Under the pieces are notes generated by a model. The model saw only the letters and a list, made by a program, of their open reading frames with translations, searched no databases and had not been told where the DNA came from. The position numbers and the translations under genes were made by a program. A stretch of DNA of 64,000 bases from Sulfitobacter sp. HGT1 (GTDB lineage: Bacteria; Pseudomonadota; Alphaproteobacteria; Rhodobacterales; Rhodobacteraceae): contig NZ_BLWI01000002.1 in NCBI RefSeq assembly GCF_013282155.1, positions 1-64,000 of the forward strand, given 5' to 3'. Every line of letters starts with the position of its first letter. The stretch's first letter is position 1. This document shows, one piece after another, positions 44,476-54,895 of the stretch.

Positions 44476-45950
44476 TAGCGGTCCTTGCGGTGACCTTCGG
44501 TATGTTTGCGCAGTTTTGACGGCTTGGCCTTTTTGCGTCCCTTATAGGGGTTCGCGTCAGACTGGCCGCGCATCCAGATACGGATCGGCGTACCGGGCAT
44601 GTCAAAATCGACCCGCAAGCCATTGACCAGATAACGGCTATAGCTTTCGGGCACCTTGTCAGGGTGGCTACACATCACGACAAAGCCCGGTGGCCGGGTC
44701 TTTGCCTGGGTCATATAGCGCAGCTTGATGCGTTTGCCTTGGGGCGCGGGGGGCGGATGCGCCTCCATCATGCCCGCAAGCCAGCGGTTCAGTTGCGCGG
44801 TCGTGACCCGGCGGTTCCAGACGTCATAGGCACGCATGATCGCTTGGTGCAGGCGGTCAAGGCCACGGCCGGTTTTGGCCGAGACCGTCACCAAAGGCGC
44901 GCCCTTAAGCTGCGGCAGCAGCCGTTCAAAGCTTTCACGCAGGTCTTTCAACTTGCCCTGTTTGTCGGTCTCAAGGTCCCATTTGTTGACGGCGACAACC
45001 ACAGCACGGCCTTCACGCTCGGCCAGATCGGCGATGCGCAAATCCTGCTGTTCAAAAGGGATTTCGGCGTCCAGCAGAACAACCACGACTTCGGCGAATT
45101 TCACCGCGCGCAGGCCGTCGCTAACGCTCAGCTTTTCCAGCTTTTCCTGAATCTTGGCCTTTTTGCGCATGCCCGCCGTATCAAAGATACGCATTGGTAC
45201 ATCGTCCCAGACCGTCCGAAGGGAGATCGCATCGCGGGTGATCCCCGCCTCTGGTCCGGTCAGCAGGCGGTCTTCGCCCATGATCTGGTTGATCAGCGTG
45301 GATTTGCCCGCATTCGGGCGGCCAACCACGGCAACCTGCAAGGGCTTGGTGTTGGTGGGCACGGGCATGGGCGCATCTTCATCGCCCAGTTCGGCCTCTT
45401 CCTCGGTCAGGTCGACGTCGGTATCGGGGGTGTCGGTGTCAACGCGTTCGGCAAAGCTGTCGGCGATTGGCATCAGATGGGTATAAAGATCGTTCAACCC
45501 TTCGCCGTGTTCGGCCGACATGCGGATCGGTTCGCCCAGCCCAAGGCTGTAGGCTTCGATCACACCGGCGTCGGCGGCTTTGCCTTCGCCCTTGTTGGCG
45601 GCCAGAATCACATGGGCAGATTTCTTGCGCAGGATATCGGCAAAGACCAGATCGGACGGGGTGACGCCGACGCGGGCGTCGATCATGAACAGGCAGACAT
45701 CCGCCATATCGACCGCGCGTTCCGTCAGGCGGCGCATCCGGCCCTGAAGGCTGTCATCGGTAACTTCTTCAAGTCCGGCGGTGTCGATCACGGTGAATCG
45801 CAGATCCGCCAGACGTGCGGCACCTTCGCGCAGGTCGCGCGTCACACCGGGTTGGTCATCGACCAACGCCAGTTTTTTACCGACAAGACGGTTGAACAGC
45901 GTGGATTTTCCCACATTGGGGCGGCCCACGATGGCGAGGGTGAAAGACAT
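44475..45950 (-). CDS. der: GTPase Der
   Basis: The 491-residue protein has two consecutive GTPase domains, each with a P-loop ([12 protein letters not shown] at residue 8 and [12 protein letters not shown] near 210), G3 motifs DTAGLE and DTAGMRKK, and G4 motifs (NKGE and NKWD), then a C-terminal KH-like domain (residues about 390-470) and a basic tail. The first G4 reads NKGE, an unusual form of NKxD. Der is needed for 50S ribosome assembly. It ends the YfgM-bamB-der cluster, a conserved order. Confidence 0.96.
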   Translation of the reverse strand: MSFTLAIVGRPNVGKSTLFNRLVGKKLALVDDQPGVTRDLREGAARLADLRFTVIDTAGLEEVTDDSLQGRMRRLTERAVDMADVCLFMIDARVGVTPSDLVFADILRKKSAHVILAANKGEGKAADAGVIEAYSLGLGEPIRMSAEHGEGLNDLYTHLMPIADSFAERVDTDTPDTDVDLTEEEAELGDEDAPMPVPTNTKPLQVAVVGRPNAGKSTLINQIMGEDRLLTGPEAGITRDAISLRTVWDDVPMRIFDTAGMRKKAKIQEKLEKLSVSDGLRAVKFAEVVVVLLDAEIPFEQQDLRIADLAEREGRAVVVAVNKWDLETDKQGKLKDLRESFERLLPQLKGAPLVTVSAKTGRGLDRLHQAIMRAYDVWNRRVTTAQLNRWLAGMMEAHPPPAPQGKRIKLRYMTQAKTRPPGFVVMCSHPDKVPESYSRYLVNGLRVDFDMPGTPIRIWMRGQSDANPYKGRKKAKPSKLRKHTEGHRKDR

Positions 45951-46000
45951 TGATAGGCTCCGAAGGTCAGGTCAAGCCTGCCCTCTAGACTATTTCAAGG

Positions 46001-47377
46001 TCAACGGAAAGCGTGCAATTGCCCTTTTGACGACACGACATAAAGCGTGCCCCCCGCAACAACCGGTGCAGTTGTCGCACCACCGGGGATTTCAGCGGTG
46101 CCGATCAAGGCCCCGTTGGTTGGATCAAAGCTGCGCAGCACCCCGTCATTGGAGGCAAGAATGATCCGCCCGCCCGCAAGGATCGGCCCGTGGTGGGTGA
46201 CGATCTCGGATTGGCGTTTCGGCTTTTCCTTGACGAAATTCGGCAATTTCACACCCCAGACGCGCTGGCCGGTGCTGGCATCAAAGCGCACAAGCTCGTT
46301 CAGGTCGGTGACGCCGAACACGCTGTCACCCGCGGGCCAGACGGCCCCGACCACACCTTCGTTTGCGGTCCATTGGCGTTCACCACCCGACAGCGTGACC
46401 GCAGCCAGACGGCCAGACATGTTGCCCACATAAACGGTATTGCCCGAAATGACCGGTCCGCTGGAGATATCAGAGACATTCGACAAGGCGCGGCCGGGGC
46501 GCTTGCCCAATACCGATACGTTCCAGCGGTTCAAACCACCGCTGCGGAACAGGCCTTGGACTTCGCCGGAGCCAAATGCCATGACGGCAATTTCGGGGCT
46601 GATCGCAGGCGCTGGCGTCGTCAGGATGTTGCCAACCACGGTGCTGGACCCGGTTTGCCATTGCACGCGGCCGTTGTTCTTGTTCAACGCCCAGCCCATG
46701 TCATCGCCAGAGGTGAAATAGACCATATCACCATAGACAGTCGGCGCGCCCGATCCTGTGGCTTCGATATCTTGTTCCCAGCGTGTGGCACCTGTTGCGG
46801 CATCCAGCGCGGTTACCGTGCCGAACCCGAGCGAGACATAGAGCGTATCACCGTCAACGGCCAATCCGCCGCCTGTGGCGTCGCCCTGCCCGTCGCTTGG
46901 GGGTGTCAGATCGCGCGACCACAGCGGCGTGCCGGATGCAGAGGTTGCCGTGACCAAAGCGCTTGAATCGATGGTGTAGATCTTGCCGCCCGCAACCACG
47001 GGTGCCGCCGTGATGCGTTGCTTGCGGCTGTCCCCTTTGCCGATATTGGCAGACCACGCCAGTTGCGGCGCTGTGGACAATGCCGCGTGGTTGATGCGGG
47101 TGCTAGGTGTGCCGGCGGCCTGCGTCCAACTTGCGTTATTGGTCATCGCGGGCAGTGAAATCGCGCGGCTTGTGTTTTCGGGGACGGGCAGATCGGCCGG
47201 AGCCTCGAACCCGTCGCTGTTTTCGATAACAGAGCGGACATTTTCACGCACACCGGGGAGAATCACCTCGGGCTCGGAACATGCGGACAAAAGCAATGAC
47301 GCCATCACAGCCCCCATGCCCAACGAGACCCGCCAGGTTTGCGGTGATCTTGTACAGATGCGGTGGAGATTGGTCAT
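46001..47377 (-). CDS. bamB: Outer membrane assembly lipoprotein BamB-like (PQQ repeat beta-propeller)
   Basis: A 458-residue protein with a lipoprotein signal (LLLSAC, cysteine at about residue 33) and a beta-propeller of PQQ-like repeats such as GGKIYTIDS and GDTLYVSLGFGTVTALDAATG. In gammaproteobacteria BamB helps the BAM complex insert outer membrane proteins. Its position between the YfgM-like gene and der is the same as in E. coli, which supports the name. The gap to der is 50 bp. Confidence 0.9.
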   Translation of the reverse strand: MTNLHRICTRSPQTWRVSLGMGAVMASLLLSACSEPEVILPGVRENVRSVIENSDGFEAPADLPVPENTSRAISLPAMTNNASWTQAAGTPSTRINHAALSTAPQLAWSANIGKGDSRKQRITAAPVVAGGKIYTIDSSALVTATSASGTPLWSRDLTPPSDGQGDATGGGLAVDGDTLYVSLGFGTVTALDAATGATRWEQDIEATGSGAPTVYGDMVYFTSGDDMGWALNKNNGRVQWQTGSSTVVGNILTTPAPAISPEIAVMAFGSGEVQGLFRSGGLNRWNVSVLGKRPGRALSNVSDISSGPVISGNTVYVGNMSGRLAAVTLSGGERQWTANEGVVGAVWPAGDSVFGVTDLNELVRFDASTGQRVWGVKLPNFVKEKPKRQSEIVTHHGPILAGGRIILASNDGVLRSFDPTNGALIGTAEIPGGATTAPVVAGGTLYVVSSKGQLHAFR

Positions 47378-47429
47378 GGCCCTGCTCGCTTTGCTCTTAA
47401 CTCATATCATTTTTGCGCCATTGCTGACG

Positions 47430-48143
47430 TTAATTGCTGTTCGTACCTGCTGTATCAGAAACATCAGGCTGTGCCATAGGGGCCGCAGACCCCATGTCGG
47501 GTTCGCCTCCCAAGGCTACAATCACCTGAAGGGCACGTTGTTGCAAGTCTGTGGTGACTTCGGCGTCCAATAAGATGTCCTGATAGCGGTCAATCGCGGC
47601 CTGAGGTTTGTTTTCCTCGATCTCGATCAGCGCCAACTGTTCACTTGCCAAAAGCCGCAGGCTGTTGCCGGGCTGTGCAAGGGCTTCGAGCGCGAGACGG
47701 CGTTCGCTGGCGGGCGTGTCGGTCCCTTGCAGGGTGACCGCTTTGAACTGGGCGATTTCGCGGTAGATCGCAGGCACGTCATTGTTCACCGCAACCGCAT
47801 TCAACGTGTCGATGGCTGCGGCTTTGTCACCGGCATCGGCTTGTTGGGCGGCGGTCAGAAACCCGATCAAGGCACCAGATTGCGCCGAATTCGGTTCAAT
47901 CGCCGCAAGCGCTGCAGCCCGTGCCTGTGCATCCTCGATAGACAAGGCGGCAAACATCGCATCGCCAAGCGCCTCGGCTTTGGCGCGGGCCTGGGCTTTT
48001 TGGTATTCGTTCCAAGCAGCACCGCCCACCAGCAAAACAACCGCCAAAATCGCAATCCAGCCATAGCGTTTAAGCATAAAATAGAAACGGTCGCGGCGAA
48101 CCTCGTCGTTCACCTCGTCAATGAAGCTGTCTGTATCGCTCAT
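47430..48143 (-). CDS. YfgM-like tetratricopeptide membrane protein
   Basis: A 237-residue protein with a short cytoplasmic start (MSDTDSFIDEVNDEVRRDR), one membrane helix (IAILAVVLLVGGAAW) and a periplasmic TPR-like region (residues about 60-200), ending in a Pro/Ala tail. It corresponds to the UPF0070/YfgM family, a partner of SecYEG and periplasmic chaperones in E. coli. The start at 48143 replaces an upstream frame with no ribosome site. It leads the bamB-der run. Confidence 0.85.
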   Translation of the reverse strand: MSDTDSFIDEVNDEVRRDRFYFMLKRYGWIAILAVVLLVGGAAWNEYQKAQARAKAEALGDAMFAALSIEDAQARAAALAAIEPNSAQSGALIGFLTAAQQADAGDKAAAIDTLNAVAVNNDVPAIYREIAQFKAVTLQGTDTPASERRLALEALAQPGNSLRLLASEQLALIEIEENKPQAAIDRYQDILLDAEVTTDLQQRALQVIVALGGEPDMGSAAPMAQPDVSDTAGTNSN

Positions 48144-48286
48144 GTTTTGCCTGTCCCACCGTGAATTAATGCCCCTCTTAACCTGCAGCAGCGATACTGC
48201 CAAGGGCATCGTTGCACCCTATCTATGCATCAAACCGGTAACAGCGTCACAGTTGGCTTGAAAACGGCAATGTGAACTGGTCACTT

Positions 48287-48299
48287 GACATGATATGTC
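48287..48299. promoter_or_regulatory. Palindrome in the RND promoter region
   Basis: GACATGATATGTC, a 13-base inverted repeat, lies 60 bp upstream of the HlyD-type gene and overlaps a TTGACA hexamer (48285-48290) that could be its -35 box. It is a possible repressor site; no regulator gene is adjacent. Confidence 0.3.
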
Positions 48300-48358
48300 C
48301 TAACAAATTTTTTGACTGATTTATCGACCACTCCATTCCGACAGGCCAAAGGCACATT

Positions 48359-49624
48359 ATGCGTATTTTTCCAATTCTTGCGGCGATTGTCGTTTCCGTT
48401 CTGATGTATATGGCGATTTTTGAACGCGACAAATTGTTGGGCCGCACCGGCGATGTGGCAGTTTCGACGGCGACAGCAACAGACGGTGTTACCGATAACT
48501 CCCCCGCGCTGACCGGCACCCCCGCCCCGTCCCAGATCGCACAACAAGAGCTGGTCAAGGTCGTGGTGCTGCGCAGCACGGCCCGCCAGCTGGATTCAGC
48601 CGTTATCGTGCGGGGCCAAACCGCTGCTGCACGCACCGTCGATGTGGCGTCCGAAACCTCGGCTGTGGTGACATCCCCGCCGCTGCGCAAAGGGGCCAAT
48701 GTCGTGGCGGGCGAAACCCTGTGCGCGCTTGATCTGGGCACCCGAGGTGCTGCCAAAAGCGAGGCCGAGGCCCGCCTTGCCGAGGCAAAATCCCGCGTGC
48801 CAGAAGCGGAATCACGCGTGGCCGAGGCCCAAGCCCGGCTGGACGAGACATTGATCAAGCTGAACGCGGCCGAAAAGCTGGGCCAGGGCGGGTTTTCATC
48901 GACAACCCAGCTGGCAACAGCGCAGGCGGCCGTGGCCAGCGCACGCGCCAGCCTTAGCTCGGCCGAGGCAGGTTTGAACGCCGCAAAGGCCGGCATCGAA
49001 GCCGCGGATGCCGCCGTCGCCGGGGCCGAGGCCGAAATCAACCGCCTGACATTGACCGCGCCTTTTGACGGGCTGCTGGAAAGCGACACCGCCGAACTGG
49101 GCAGCCTGCTGCAAAAGGGCAGCCTGTGCGCCCGTGTGATCCAGCTCGATCCGATCAAACTGGTCGGCTTTGTGCCCGAAACCGAAGTCGACCGCGTCAC
49201 GCTGGGGGCTCCTGCCCAAGCGCGGCTGGCCGCTGGCAACCGTGAAATCATCGGTCAGGTCAGCTTTATCTCGCGCGCGTCCGATCCATCGACCCGCACC
49301 TTCCGCATCGAGATCGACGTGCCAAACGCCGACCTGAGCATCCGTGACGGTCAGACGGCTGAAATCGCCATTTCTTCGGCGGGTGTGGATGCGCATTTGC
49401 TGCCGCAATCCGCTTTGACGCTGAATGATGACGGCACGCTTGGTGTTCGTGTGATTGACGACGCGGATGTGGTGGGCTTTGTCCCGATCGAATTGATCCG
49501 CGACACCCCGCAGGGCATCTGGGTCATGGGTCTGCCGCATGTGTCGAACGTGATCGTGTTGGGGCAGGAATATGTGACCGCAGGCGTGACCGTTGCGCCG
49601 ACCTACCGCGAGGTCACCCAATGA
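48359..49624 (+). CDS. RND efflux periplasmic adaptor (HlyD/AcrA type)
   Basis: A 421-residue membrane-fusion protein with an N-terminal anchor (IFPILAAIVVSVLMYMAIF), a biotinyl-lipoyl region split by a long alpha-helical hairpin (AEARLAEAKSRVPEAESRVA, residues about 140-220), and beta-barrel segments (AELGSLLQKGSLCARVIQLD). It links the inner-membrane pump to an outer-membrane channel. Its stop overlaps the start of the permease by 4 bp. No TolC-like gene is present in the window. Confidence 0.9.
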   Translation: MRIFPILAAIVVSVLMYMAIFERDKLLGRTGDVAVSTATATDGVTDNSPALTGTPAPSQIAQQELVKVVVLRSTARQLDSAVIVRGQTAAARTVDVASETSAVVTSPPLRKGANVVAGETLCALDLGTRGAAKSEAEARLAEAKSRVPEAESRVAEAQARLDETLIKLNAAEKLGQGGFSSTTQLATAQAAVASARASLSSAEAGLNAAKAGIEAADAAVAGAEAEINRLTLTAPFDGLLESDTAELGSLLQKGSLCARVIQLDPIKLVGFVPETEVDRVTLGAPAQARLAAGNREIIGQVSFISRASDPSTRTFRIEIDVPNADLSIRDGQTAEIAISSAGVDAHLLPQSALTLNDDGTLGVRVIDDADVVGFVPIELIRDTPQGIWVMGLPHVSNVIVLGQEYVTAGVTVAPTYREVTQ

Positions 49625-52600
49625 GCAGCATCGTCGATTGGGCCGCCGGCCGTGCCCGCATGGTCATGGCATTTATCCTGCTCAGCCTTGTGGTGGGCGG
49701 CTATGCCTATTCGACCCTGCCCAAAGAGGGCGAGCCGGACATCGAAATCCCTGCCCTGTTCGTATCGGTGCAGTTCCCCGGCATTTCCGCTGTCGACAGT
49801 GAAACCCTGCTGGTCAAACCGATGGAAACAGAACTGTCCGATCTGGATGGCCTGAAAACCATGTCCGGCACCGCCGCCGAGAATTACGCCGGTGTCGCGC
49901 TTGAGTTTGAATTCGGCTGGGACAAGACCCGTATTATGGCCGATGTGCGCGACGCGATGAGCACGGCCGAAGGGAAATTCCCCGAAGGGTATGAGAAATA
50001 TTCGATCCGCGAGATCAACTTTTCCGAATTCCCCATCATTATCGTCAATCTGACCGGCCCCGTGCCGGAACGCACGATGGCCCGTGTCGCGCGGGAACTT
50101 CAGGATGAATTGGAAGGCATGGATGCGGTGTTGGAAGCCGGGCTTGCCGGGGACCGCGACGAGATGCTCGAGGTCTTGATCGACCCTTTGCGGCTGGAGG
50201 CCTATGACGTCACGGCGGGCGAATTGATCAACACCGTTCAGAACAACAACCAGCTGATTGCAGCGGGCGAAGTGCAATCCGATCAAGGCACGTTCTCGGT
50301 CAAGATTCCGTCGTCCTTTGACGACCCGCGCGATGTTTACGACCTGCCGGTGAAAACCAATGGCGACCGTGTGGTGACCTTGGGCGATCTGGCAACGATC
50401 AACCTGACCTTCGAGGACCGTGAAGGCACCGCCCGCTTTAATGGCGAAAAAACATTGGCGTTGCAGGTGGTCAAACGCAAAGGTTTCAACCTGATCGACA
50501 CCTCGGCCCGCGTCAAAGAAGTCGTGGCCGAGCAATCCGCCAACTGGCCTGAGGGGCTGAAGGCGGCTGTGGAAATCGGCACTTCCAATGATCAAAGCCG
50601 CATCGTGGACAGCATGGTGCAGCAGCTTTTGGGCTCTGTCTTTACCGCTGTGGCGCTGGTGATGATCGTGGTGCTTGCCGCGCTTGGTATCCGTGCGGCG
50701 CTGCTGGTCGGTTTTGCGATCCCGACCTCGTTCCTGCTATGTTTCGCGTTCCTCGCACTCATGGGCATTTCGATCTCGAACATCGTGATGTTCGGGTTGA
50801 TCCTCGCCGTGGGGATGCTGGTCGACGGGGCCATTGTGGTGGTCGAATATGCCGATGCCCGCCAACAACAAGGCGAAGGGCCGATGCAGGCCTATGTGAC
50901 GGCCGCCAAGCGTATGTTCTGGCCGATCATTTCCTCAACGGCGACGACGCTATGTGCCTTCCTGCCGATGCTGTTCTGGCCCGGTGTGCCGGGTGAATTC
51001 ATGGGCATGTTGCCGGTCACGCTGATCTTTGTTCTGTCGGCGTCGCTGGTGGTTGCCTTGGTCTATCTGCCGGTTCTGGGCGGTGTGACCGGGCGGCTTG
51101 AGCGCTGGATGGCCGATAACATGACCGCCATCGCGAACCTGCGCCTGTACCTGCATCTGCTGCTGATCCCTGTGGCCTTTGTCATGGTGGCGCTGCCTAT
51201 GGCGCTGATGCAGCCGCTGTTCGCCGTGATCTCGGCGCAGTTTGGCGCGATGGACGGGCTGGATATCCTTGGGTCTGTCATCCCCGCCTTTGCGGTGGTG
51301 TTCCTGTGCATTGCAGCGCTTGCCGCTTTGGTGGCCCTGGGCCTGTCGGGGGCGATGCTGGGGTTGATCAGCTTTTTCGCGCTGTTCACCCGCATGGGGC
51401 GCGGCGGCAAATGGGTCACCTCCAAGCTGTTTCGCAAAACCCCTGATGTGATCCACGCTGGCTATCGCCGGTCCCGCTTTGGCCGCGTGATCGAGGTGAT
51501 TGCAGGCAATCCGGTCATGCCTTTGGTCGTGATCGGTGTGGTGTTCGTTTTTGTCGGCACCACGATGATTTTCTTTGGCAATAACAACAAGGGCGTTGAA
51601 TTCTTTGTTGAATCCGAACCCGAACAGGCGATCGTCTATGTTCTGGCACGCGGCAACCTGTCGTTGACCGAAAAAGACGCCGTGATGAAGCAGGCCGAAG
51701 ACATCGTGCTGGCCCATCCTGGTGTGTCGACCGCGTTTGCCTTTGCGGGCAAGGGCGGGCTGGACAGCAACACCGGCGGTGCGCAGACCCCAAAGGACAG
51801 CATTGGCCAGATCCAGCTGGAAACGATCCCCTGGGAAGACCGCGCCTTGCAGCCTGAACTGGACGGCGACATCGTGATTGCCGAACTGACCGAGCAGCTG
51901 AGCCAGATACCGGGGATCAAGATCGAAATTCTGGCGCAGGCCCGTGGCCCCGCATCGGGCAAGCCCGTGCATCTGCGGTTGAAATCCAACAGTTTCGAGG
52001 ATCTGGTCGTCGCCACCGAACAGGCGCGCAACGAGTTCAACAAAACCCCCGGTCTGACCTTGATCGAAGACACACGCCCCCTGCCCGGCATTGACTGGCA
52101 GATCGACGTTGATGTGGCCAAAGCCGGTCAATACGGGGCCGATGTTCTGACAGTCGGGGCGATGGTGCAACTCGTCACACGCGGGCTGTTGCTGGATACC
52201 ATGCGGGTCGATACCTCGGACGAAGAGATCGAGATCAGGGTCCGCCTGCCCGAAGCCGACCGCGTGCTCAGCACCCTTGATACCCTCAAGGTGCGCACCG
52301 CTGACGGGTTGATCCCGCTGTCGAACTTTATCACCCGCAAGCCGGTCCCCAAACTGGCCGAGATCAACCGCGTCGACCAAAAGCGCCACCTTGATATCAA
52401 GGCCGATGTGTTCCCGGGCCTGATGAAGCTGGTGAAAACCGATGTGATCAATGGCGAGGAAACGGATACCACCCTTGCCACCATGCGCCCTGCTGCGGCG
52501 GATGCGGATATCACCGCCATCGACGGCGCAGGGTTCAAGATCACCAACCGCACCGTCGCGGCCGCAGGTGTTGATCTGCAAGACGGGCTGAACAAGGCAA

Positions 52601-53439
52601 GCCTGCGGATGGTGCCGATCAACGCCAATGAGCGCATTGCCGAGATCACAAAATGGCTTGATACCAACCCCTTGCCTGCCGGTGTCAGCACCGAATGGAC
52701 CGGCGACCAAGAGGATCAAGCCGAAAGTCAGGCCTTCCTGAGCTCTGCCTTTACGGCGGCCTTGGGGTTGATGTTCATCATTCTGCTGGCGCAGTTCAAC
52801 AGCATCTATAACTCGGTTCTGGTGTTGGTCGCGGTGGTTCTGTCCACGACCGGGGTGCTGATCGGGATGCTAATTATGGATCAGACGTTCTCGATCATCA
52901 TGACGGGCACGGGGATTGTCGCGCTGGCGGGGATTGTTGTGAACAACAACATCATCCTGATCGATACCTATCAGGAATTCAGCCAGTACATGCCGCGGAT
53001 CGAGGCGATTATTCGCACCGCGCAGGCGCGTATCCGGCCCGTTCTGCTGACCACCATCACGACGATGGCGGGGCTTGCACCGATGATGTTCGGCCTGAGC
53101 CTTGATTTCGCCAATGGCGGCTACACCATCGACAGCCCCACCGCCCTGTGGTGGAAACAGCTGGCCACCGCCGTTGTCTTTGGCCTTGGCGTGGCGACGG
53201 TTCTGACGCTGATGGTGACGCCATCCCTGCTGGCGGTGCGCGTGTGGGCGACGACCTATGCCCGCTGGATCGCGCAGCTTTTGGCCAAGATGTCGCTGGG
53301 CCGTGCCAGCAAGGCAGCGCAGGACTGGGCGCTGGAGAAGGACGCACAGCGGCTCAAGACGGATATTCTGATCTGGGGCGAAGACCCTGCCCCGGCGGCG
53401 GCAACCAGCGCGTCGGCTGAACTGCGCGCCGCTGAGTAA
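49621..53439 (+). CDS. RND efflux transporter permease
   Basis: The 1272-residue protein is an AcrB-like resistance-nodulation-division pump, larger than the usual 1020-1050. It contains the porter domains and helix 4 with GMLVDGAIVVVE, where AcrB has two Asp (D407/D408) and here D402 is followed by Gly. A hydrophobic stretch of about 100 residues (about 505-610), including LRLYLHLLLIPVAFVMVALP, is inserted between helices 6 and 7; this explains the extra length. The helix-10 region NNNIILIDTYQEF lacks the AcrB lysine. Substrate is unknown. Confidence 0.9.
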   Translation: MSSIVDWAAGRARMVMAFILLSLVVGGYAYSTLPKEGEPDIEIPALFVSVQFPGISAVDSETLLVKPMETELSDLDGLKTMSGTAAENYAGVALEFEFGWDKTRIMADVRDAMSTAEGKFPEGYEKYSIREINFSEFPIIIVNLTGPVPERTMARVARELQDELEGMDAVLEAGLAGDRDEMLEVLIDPLRLEAYDVTAGELINTVQNNNQLIAAGEVQSDQGTFSVKIPSSFDDPRDVYDLPVKTNGDRVVTLGDLATINLTFEDREGTARFNGEKTLALQVVKRKGFNLIDTSARVKEVVAEQSANWPEGLKAAVEIGTSNDQSRIVDSMVQQLLGSVFTAVALVMIVVLAALGIRAALLVGFAIPTSFLLCFAFLALMGISISNIVMFGLILAVGMLVDGAIVVVEYADARQQQGEGPMQAYVTAAKRMFWPIISSTATTLCAFLPMLFWPGVPGEFMGMLPVTLIFVLSASLVVALVYLPVLGGVTGRLERWMADNMTAIANLRLYLHLLLIPVAFVMVALPMALMQPLFAVISAQFGAMDGLDILGSVIPAFAVVFLCIAALAALVALGLSGAMLGLISFFALFTRMGRGGKWVTSKLFRKTPDVIHAGYRRSRFGRVIEVIAGNPVMPLVVIGVVFVFVGTTMIFFGNNNKGVEFFVESEPEQAIVYVLARGNLSLTEKDAVMKQAEDIVLAHPGVSTAFAFAGKGGLDSNTGGAQTPKDSIGQIQLETIPWEDRALQPELDGDIVIAELTEQLSQIPGIKIEILAQARGPASGKPVHLRLKSNSFEDLVVATEQARNEFNKTPGLTLIEDTRPLPGIDWQIDVDVAKAGQYGADVLTVGAMVQLVTRGLLLDTMRVDTSDEEIEIRVRLPEADRVLSTLDTLKVRTADGLIPLSNFITRKPVPKLAEINRVDQKRHLDIKADVFPGLMKLVKTDVINGEETDTTLATMRPAAADADITAIDGAGFKITNRTVAAAGVDLQDGLNKASLRMVPINANERIAEITKWLDTNPLPAGVSTEWTGDQEDQAESQAFLSSAFTAALGLMFIILLAQFNSIYNSVLVLVAVVLSTTGVLIGMLIMDQTFSIIMTGTGIVALAGIVVNNNIILIDTYQEFSQYMPRIEAIIRTAQARIRPVLLTTITTMAGLAPMMFGLSLDFANGGYTIDSPTALWWKQLATAVVFGLGVATVLTLMVTPSLLAVRVWATTYARWIAQLLAKMSLGRASKAAQDWALEKDAQRLKTDILIWGEDPAPAAATSASAELRAAE

Positions 53440-53442
53440 AGC

Positions 53443-54654
53443 TTAGGCAGCAGCGGCAAGGTCTGTTTGCTGCTGCCTGAGTTTCGGCATGGTCACGATC
53501 ACCAATGCCACCGCCGCCAACCCGCAAAGCGCGATACTGACCACCATCGGCAAGGCCGTCCCGTCAAAGAACGGCGTCGAAAGCCCGATGCAAATGGCAC
53601 TGGTCAGCATGGTCATGCTGCCGCTGAGCGACGATGCCATACCCGCGCGCCGGCCATGGGCATCAAGAGCCGCAACCATGGCCGAAGGGATCACCACGCC
53701 CAAAAAGGCATAGGCCAGAAACAGGCCGATCAGCAGCAGCCACATGCCTTGGAAACCCGCCAGTTCGAGCATGGCAAGAACGGTCGCGCAGGTCGCAAAG
53801 CCGATGACCCCGCGCCCGATCAATGTGGCCAGCCCCCATTTATCCGCCAGACGCCCCGCCAACTGGGTGGCGATGAAAAACCCGACCGCATTAAACGCAA
53901 AGGCCAGTGAGAATTGCGTCGGCGTCAGGCCATATTGGCCGGTATAAACAAAGGATGCGCTTGATACGAAAAGGAAAAAGCTGGCCATGCCAAAGCCCGC
54001 GATAAAGGTCAGGCCGACAAAAACCGGATCACGCAGCAAGATGCCACAGCTGCGCGACAATTCCTTGATGTTCACCTTGCGGCGGCGTTCCGGCGTCAAT
54101 GTCTCGGGCAGCGTTACTTGGGCCAGCGTCAGGCTCAGCCCCGCGAATATCCCCATCACAAGAAAGATTTCACGCCAGCTGCCCACCGCCACAATGCCAC
54201 TGCCCGCCAACGGGGCCAGCATCGGGGAAATCGAGATGACCAGCATGATCGTCGCCATCAAACGCGTCGCCTGTGCGCCGGTGTACATATCGCGGATGAT
54301 CGCCCGCGGGATCACCATCACCGTTGCGCCACCCATGCCTTGGATCAATCGGCCCAGCACAAGCACTTCGATTGACGGGGCGGCTGCGCAGACAACGGAC
54401 CCGACGGCAAAAATGCTCATCCCGATTATCAAGGTTTTCTTGCGCCCGATCTGGTCTGACAGCGGGCCATAGACCAACTGCGACGCCCCGTAGGCCAGAA
54501 AATAGGCAACCAATGTCAACTGCGCGCCCGATACCGACGTGCCAAGTGCGGCTTCGATTGCGGGCAAGGCGGGCAGATACATATCGATGGCAAAGGGACC
54601 GGTCACACAGATCAGACCAAGAATGAGAGCAGTACGGAGCATTCCGGTTTGCAT
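53443..54654 (-). CDS. Multidrug effflux MFS transporter (Bcr/CflA type)
   Basis: A 403-residue transporter with twelve membrane helices and the Bcr/CflA signature FAIDMYLPALPAIEAALG near the start plus the MFS loop motif GPLSDQIGRKKTLIIG after helix 2. It exports drugs with proton exchange at the inner membrane. The start at 54654 follows AAAAAGGA and matches the family; the frame upstream (to 54780) has Cys-rich nonsense. It converges on the RND gene with only three bases between stops. Confidence 0.92.
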   Translation of the reverse strand: MQTGMLRTALILGLICVTGPFAIDMYLPALPAIEAALGTSVSGAQLTLVAYFLAYGASQLVYGPLSDQIGRKKTLIIGMSIFAVGSVVCAAAPSIEVLVLGRLIQGMGGATVMVIPRAIIRDMYTGAQATRLMATIMLVISISPMLAPLAGSGIVAVGSWREIFLVMGIFAGLSLTLAQVTLPETLTPERRRKVNIKELSRSCGILLRDPVFVGLTFIAGFGMASFFLFVSSASFVYTGQYGLTPTQFSLAFAFNAVGFFIATQLAGRLADKWGLATLIGRGVIGFATCATVLAMLELAGFQGMWLLLIGLFLAYAFLGVVIPSAMVAALDAHGRRAGMASSLSGSMTMLTSAICIGLSTPFFDGTALPMVVSIALCGLAAVALVIVTMPKLRQQQTDLAAAA

Positions 54655-54845
54655 GGGTGTTCCTTTTTGGATTGGGTATAGACCTGCGCCGCTGCAAATT
54701 TCTGCAATGCAGCAACGTCTGATTTTAATTATCACGCAAACAATAAGTTTCAAGGGACAGAGCTGTGCGCAATTGCACAAGCCCGTGTGTGGCGGGATGA
54801 CAGCCTAACGCTGGCAGGCCGTTGCCTGAAATTTGATCGCGAAAT

Positions 54846-54870
54846 GGCACCGGCCCCAAAGGCCGGTGCC
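54846..54870 (-). terminator. Terminator after the Atm1-type ABC gene
   Basis: A perfect 10-bp stem GGCACCGGCC/GGCCGGTGCC with loop CCAAA lies 26 bases past the ABC gene stop. The minus strand continues with ATTTCG, a weak U-tract. Confidence 0.65.
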
Positions 54871-54895
54871 CCCTGCCCCGATCACACCGGTCAGA

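Noticed and set aside
50950-52719. 589-codon open frame opposite the RND permease
   Set aside because: Also a shadow of a conserved gene; rich in His/Gln/Arg with no family features.
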